Source of the DNA: an uncultured Ruminococcus sp.
GTDB taxonomy: Bacteria > Bacillota_A > Clostridia > Oscillospirales > Acutalibacteraceae
NCBI GenBank assembly: GCA_902773395.1
Contig: CACYEJ010000211.1
Coordinates: 1-7,699 of the forward strand
Length of the DNA stretch: 7,699 nt
Direction of reading: 5' to 3'
The notes beneath the pieces are model-generated. The model was not told the origin of the DNA and ran no database searches. It was given only the letters and a program-made list of their open reading frames with translations. Each line of letters begins with the position of its first letter. Position 1 is the first letter of the stretch. A program made the translations under genes and the position numbers. This document shows, one piece after another, positions 5,038 to 7,699 of this stretch.

Positions 5038-6111
5038 TCAAAGCATATTGATAACCGCTATCGCCGCTGCCGCCTCAATCACCGATACCGCCCTTGTAAC
5101 GATACATGGGTCATGTCTGCCCTTTACAGAAAGCGTTGTATCCTTTTTATTCTGCAAATCAACGGTATTCTGCTCTAACGATATTGACGGAGTAGGCTTT
5201 ATTGCGGCTCTGAACAGAATAGGCATACCGCTGGTGATACCGCCCAACGCACCGCCGTGATTATTCGTTCTCGTGCGGACATTTCCGTTTTCGTCATAAT
5301 AAAATTCATCGTTGTTGCTTGAACCTGTAGAATGTGAACCTGCAAAGCCCGAACCAAACTCAATGCCCTTTACTGCCGGCACGCCAAACACAACGCCGGC
5401 AATCACATTCTCCACGCCGCCAAACATAGGCTCTCCCACGCCTGCCGGCATACCCTGAACAATACACTCCACAATGCCGCCAACGCTGTCACCCTTTGCT
5501 CTTACGGCGTCAACCTCTGCCCTAAGCTCACTCTCGTTATCTGGATTAACCAACGCAAACTTCTCACCGTTTAATCGTTCGATAAGCTCCTGTGAGATAC
5601 CTGTCGGCTCAAACGGATCGTCATATGTATTGCCTATAGAATAAATATGTGCGGCAATGTCAATACCCTGTCTTTTTAAAATCTGACGTATAACAGCACC
5701 GGCAAATACAAGATTCGCTGTAAGTCTGCCTGAAAAGTGTCCGCCGCCACGCACATCGTTGCAGCCGTTGTATCTCAGGTAAGCGGTATAGTCGGAATGT
5801 CCCGGACGAGGCGAATTCATAATATTGCCGTAATCTCCCGAACGTGTGTTAGTATTGTATATCACCGCTGCAAGAGGGGCACCCGTTGTCATGCCGTCAA
5901 GCAAACCGGAAAGAATTTCAGGCTTATCGGCTTCCTTACGAGGTGTCGCCGTCTTGTCATTGCCGGGGGCTCTTCTAGCCATTTGCCTGTAAACCTCGTC
6001 CATATCTATTTTTTCTCCGCTCGGCAAACCGTCAATTACAACTCCGATTGCTGTTCCGTGGCTCTCGCCGAATACGGAGATTTTTACTTTGTTTCCAATA
6101 ACAGAACCCAT
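5038..6111 (-). CDS. aroC: Chorismate synthase
   Basis: The protein is 357 residues from ATG 6111, normal for the family. It catalyses the last shikimate step: FMN-dependent loss of phosphate from EPSP to give chorismate. Family motifs in order are GESHG (15-19), RRAPGND (46-52), PRKEAD (57-62), RPGHSDY (102-108), DVRGGGHFSGR (119-129, the HFSGR form I associate with Firmicutes), HGGALGGITSGMPI (285-298) and GRHDPC (331-336). It ends in the usual Ala/Ile-rich helix. An in-frame ATG at 6126 would add five residues, but it overlaps the SD GAGGTGT that serves ATG 6111 with 6 nt spacing. It sits 52 nt after aroA and about 20 nt before pheA on the same strand. It has no flavin reductase domain, so reduced FMN must be supplied from elsewhere. 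Confidence 0.97.
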   Translation of the reverse strand: MGSVIGNKVKISVFGESHGTAIGVVIDGLPSGEKIDMDEVYRQMARRAPGNDKTATPRKEADKPEILSGLLDGMTTGAPLAAVIYNTNTRSGDYGNIMNSPRPGHSDYTAYLRYNGCNDVRGGGHFSGRLTANLVFAGAVIRQILKRQGIDIAAHIYSIGNTYDDPFEPTGISQELIERLNGEKFALVNPDNESELRAEVDAVRAKGDSVGGIVECIVQGMPAGVGEPMFGGVENVIAGVVFGVPAVKGIEFGSGFAGSHSTGSSNNDEFYYDENGNVRTRTNNHGGALGGITSGMPILFRAAIKPTPSISLEQNTVDLQNKKDTTLSVKGRHDPCIVTRAVSVIEAAAAIAVINML

Positions 6112-6117
6112 ATTTAT

Positions 6118-6124
6118 ACACCTC
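6118..6124 (-). promoter_or_regulatory. Ribosome binding site that sets the aroC start
   Basis: GAGGTGT on the minus strand is 6 nt before ATG 6111, giving an N-terminus MGSVIGNKVK that fits chorismate synthases. The upstream in-frame ATG (6124-6126) runs into this SD and has no SD of its own, so it is probably not used. Confidence 0.7.
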
Positions 6125-6163
6125 ATAATTTTAAATATATTTAAAAAATGTTCCGGCTTTCAT

Positions 6164-7420
6164 CTATATACTCTTTCCACCAATGGAATTATAATCCTCA
6201 AAGAAGTTATTGTATGATTTTGTTATACTTTCTCTATCGGAAATAACAATCTCATTTTCACTTTTAAGTGCGGCAATTGCCATAGACATTACGATTCTGT
6301 GGTCATTATACCCCTCTGCAAAACCGCCTTTTAAGCTGCTTATACCCTCGATAAGCAAACCGTCTTCTGTTTCCGAAACCTTGCCGCCGCAGCGGTTCAG
6401 ACAATCGCTTATAGCCGCAAGCCTGTCACTCTCTTTCAAACGAACTCGCTGAGCATTGTAAATCCTCGTTGTACCCTCGGCAAATGCTGAACATACGGTA
6501 AGAACCGGAACAAGATCGGGTATCTGCGAAGCGTCTATTTCTATCGCATGAAGCAAATTTGACTTACATCTAACGCTAAATTCGTTCTGCTCAATTTCAG
6601 CTCCAAAACGCTCCAAGAGCTTTACTATTTCCTTATCGCCCTGACAGCTGTTTTTCTTCACGCCCTCAACGGTGACATCTCCTCCGATTGCACCTGCCGC
6701 CAGAAAAAATGCTGCCTGTGACCAATCGCCTTCTGTTATGTAATCGCAAGGCGTATACTGCTGATTACCTTTTACAAGATAATCGTCACCCGCCATTTCA
6801 ATTTCCACACCGAACTGCTTTTGCACCGAAACAGTCATATCAATATACCCCTTTGACTGCAACGGTGAAGTAAGATGAATCACGCTGTCACCGTCAAGCA
6901 GCGGCAATGCAAAAAGCAGTCCTGTTATAAACTGCGAACTGATATCCCCCGGCACATCAAATCTTCCCGAAGTTAGTTTGCCGTTTATTTCAAAAGGAAG
7001 TCCACCCTTAGTTGTACAGGAAACACCGTGCTTAGGGAGCAAATCCGTATACACTCCAAGAGGTCTTTGCGGAAGTCTGCCCTTGCCGTCAAACACAGCA
7101 TTAACACCGCCTGCCGCAGCTACGGGAATAAAAAATCTAACTGTCGAGCCGGATTCACGGCACTGTAGAGAAGCTTTCTTTGGTTTGAAAATATTTGTTG
7201 AATCTATAATCACCTTTTCGCCGCTTACAGTGACCTCAGCGCCGAGCGCCTTTATGCAGTCGATTGTCGCCAAGATATCCTCCGAAAAAGCAACAGGCGA
7301 TACTGTGCTTATACCCTTTGAAAGAGCCGCGCAGATTATCGCTCTATGCACATCGCTTTTTGACGGGGGAACATTAACTTTTCCATTTAATTGTGACGGT
7401 TTTATTTTTACATCAGACAT
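6164..7420 (-). CDS. aroA: 5-enolpyruvylshikimate-3-phosphate (EPSP) synthase
   Basis: The 418-residue enzyme transfers the enolpyruvyl group of PEP to shikimate-3-phosphate, supplying EPSP to AroC. Motifs in order are PPSKSDVHRA (18-27, with Lys21 for both substrates), CRESGSTVRF (87-96), GRLPQRPL (114-121), GDISSQF (158-164), EGDWSQAA (230-237), PDLVPVL (301-307, catalytic Asp302), RLKESDR (327-333), NDHR (372-375) and ITKSYNNFFEDY (399-410, Lys401). Length fits and both globular halves are complete. Arg88 occupies the site aligned with E. coli Gly96, the glyphosate-contact glycine. ATG 7420 has SD AAGGA (7429-7433) with 8 nt spacing. It follows tyrA by 36 nt and lies in one operon with aroC and pheA. 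Confidence 0.97.
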   Translation of the reverse strand: MSDVKIKPSQLNGKVNVPPSKSDVHRAIICAALSKGISTVSPVAFSEDILATIDCIKALGAEVTVSGEKVIIDSTNIFKPKKASLQCRESGSTVRFFIPVAAAGGVNAVFDGKGRLPQRPLGVYTDLLPKHGVSCTTKGGLPFEINGKLTSGRFDVPGDISSQFITGLLFALPLLDGDSVIHLTSPLQSKGYIDMTVSVQKQFGVEIEMAGDDYLVKGNQQYTPCDYITEGDWSQAAFFLAAGAIGGDVTVEGVKKNSCQGDKEIVKLLERFGAEIEQNEFSVRCKSNLLHAIEIDASQIPDLVPVLTVCSAFAEGTTRIYNAQRVRLKESDRLAAISDCLNRCGGKVSETEDGLLIEGISSLKGGFAEGYNDHRIVMSMAIAALKSENEIVISDRESITKSYNNFFEDYNSIGGKSI

Positions 7421-7456
7421 ATGTATTATCCTTTATTTTTTATTTATCCCCAACTC

Positions 7457-7699
7457 TTACTCTCCAAGACTTTCCTTGACAAGACGGCTTGTTTTCAAAA
7501 GCTCTCTTAGACGGTTCGGGTCATTATCATCTATCGCATTTTTTATATTGGTAAGATTATTGATAAGAACTGTAATCTCCTCGGACAGAGGCTTGCTGTT
7601 GTCAAGAAACAAATCTGTCCATAATGTTTCGTTAATATTGGCAACACGAGAAACATCTCTGTAGCTGCCTGCCGAAAAACCCTTATGATTTTTACAGCA
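7457..7699 (-). CDS. tyrA: Prephenate dehydrogenase, C-terminal 80 residues (5' end outside window)
   Basis: The frame is open from the right window edge to TAA at 7457-7459. The visible part contains SAGSYRDVSRVA and ETLWTDLFLDN. These match the conserved substrate/dimer region of TyrA-type prephenate dehydrogenases (GGFRDxTRIA followed by LWxDIxxxN), and a helical tail ending KESLGE follows. The NAD-binding Rossmann domain lies beyond the window. There is no ACT domain after the helical tail, so any tyrosine feedback domain of that type is absent. The enzyme oxidatively decarboxylates prephenate to 4-hydroxyphenylpyruvate, the tyrosine branch competing with PheA. It is on the same strand as aroA, 36 nt upstream of it. 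Confidence 0.85.
   Translation of the reverse strand, partial: CCKNHKGFSAGSYRDVSRVANINETLWTDLFLDNSKPLSEEITVLINNLTNIKNAIDDNDPNRLRELLKTSRLVKESLGE

Larger units (their letters stand above)
3280..7699 (-). other. Putative aromatic amino acid operon tyrA-aroA-aroC-pheA-ANTAR
   Basis: Five co-directional minus-strand genes are separated by 36, 52, about 20 and 41 nt, with no intrinsic terminator or convincing internal promoter seen between them. The order groups EPSP synthase, chorismate synthase and both prephenate-using branches. The operon starts beyond the right edge, so its promoter and leader cannot be examined here. Its 3' border is unclear: no hairpin terminator follows the ANTAR gene, but a strong new promoter for the lipid kinase does. 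Confidence 0.75.

Noticed and set aside
4373..5260. Several plus-strand frames of 70-119 codons opposite pheA and aroC
   Set aside because: They have no SD, promoter or protein-like motif, and all lie inside conserved genes on the opposite strand.
6129..6146. 18-bp perfect palindrome of only A and T between aroA and aroC
   Set aside because: It is a low-complexity AT run where palindromes are expected by chance. It is neither a stable hairpin nor followed by a T-run on the minus strand, and no paired -35 box was found.
6978..7664. Plus-strand 228-codon open frame antisense to tyrA and aroA
   Set aside because: It overlaps two well-supported enzyme genes on the other strand, has no convincing SD or recognisable domain, and reads as a codon-usage shadow.

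Overview
The window looks like chromosomal DNA of a low-to-mid GC Gram-positive anaerobe. Strong Shine-Dalgarno sites of the AGGAGGTGAT type, near-consensus sigma-A promoters, an ANTAR regulator, a YegS/DgkB-type lipid kinase and the tyrA-aroA-aroC-pheA gene order all point to Clostridia. A Ruminococcus-like (Oscillospiraceae) host is my best guess, but the sequence alone does not settle the genus.

Left end (1-1500). A minus-strand gene, cut by the window edge, encodes an unrecognised membrane protein. It has two hydrophobic segments, a roughly 165-residue domain between them, and a Gly/Asn/Gln/Ser/Tyr-rich C-terminal tail built from 28-residue (84-nt) tandem repeats. Divergent from it is a 51-codon, single-membrane-helix microprotein gene on the plus strand. 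Each gene has its own near-consensus promoter in the AT-rich 240-bp gap between them.

Middle (1500-3280). A plus-strand PAP2-family membrane phosphatase follows the microprotein gene across an apparent intrinsic terminator. It converges on a minus-strand diacylglycerol/lipid kinase, and the two share a terminator hairpin between their 3' ends. The kinase has its own promoter (TTGATA-17-TATAAT). A perfect 7-4-7 inverted repeat sits over the predicted transcription start and abuts the ribosome binding site.

Right part (3280-7699). A tightly packed minus-strand cluster runs tyrA (3' end only), aroA, aroC, pheA and an ANTAR-domain regulator. The four enzymes cover the late shikimate pathway and both branches after chorismate. 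AroA makes EPSP and AroC makes chorismate. PheA converts chorismate through prephenate to phenylpyruvate (Phe branch), and TyrA diverts prephenate to 4-hydroxyphenylpyruvate (Tyr branch). The co-directional ANTAR protein, whose receiver domain lacks the phospho-acceptor Asp, lies 41 nt downstream of pheA. It may be an RNA-binding antiterminator of this pathway, but that is inference.

The enzymes are ordinary. The parts most worth a second look are the repeat-tailed membrane protein, the divergent microprotein, the pseudo-receiver ANTAR protein in the aro cluster, and the operator-like repeat at the lipid kinase promoter.
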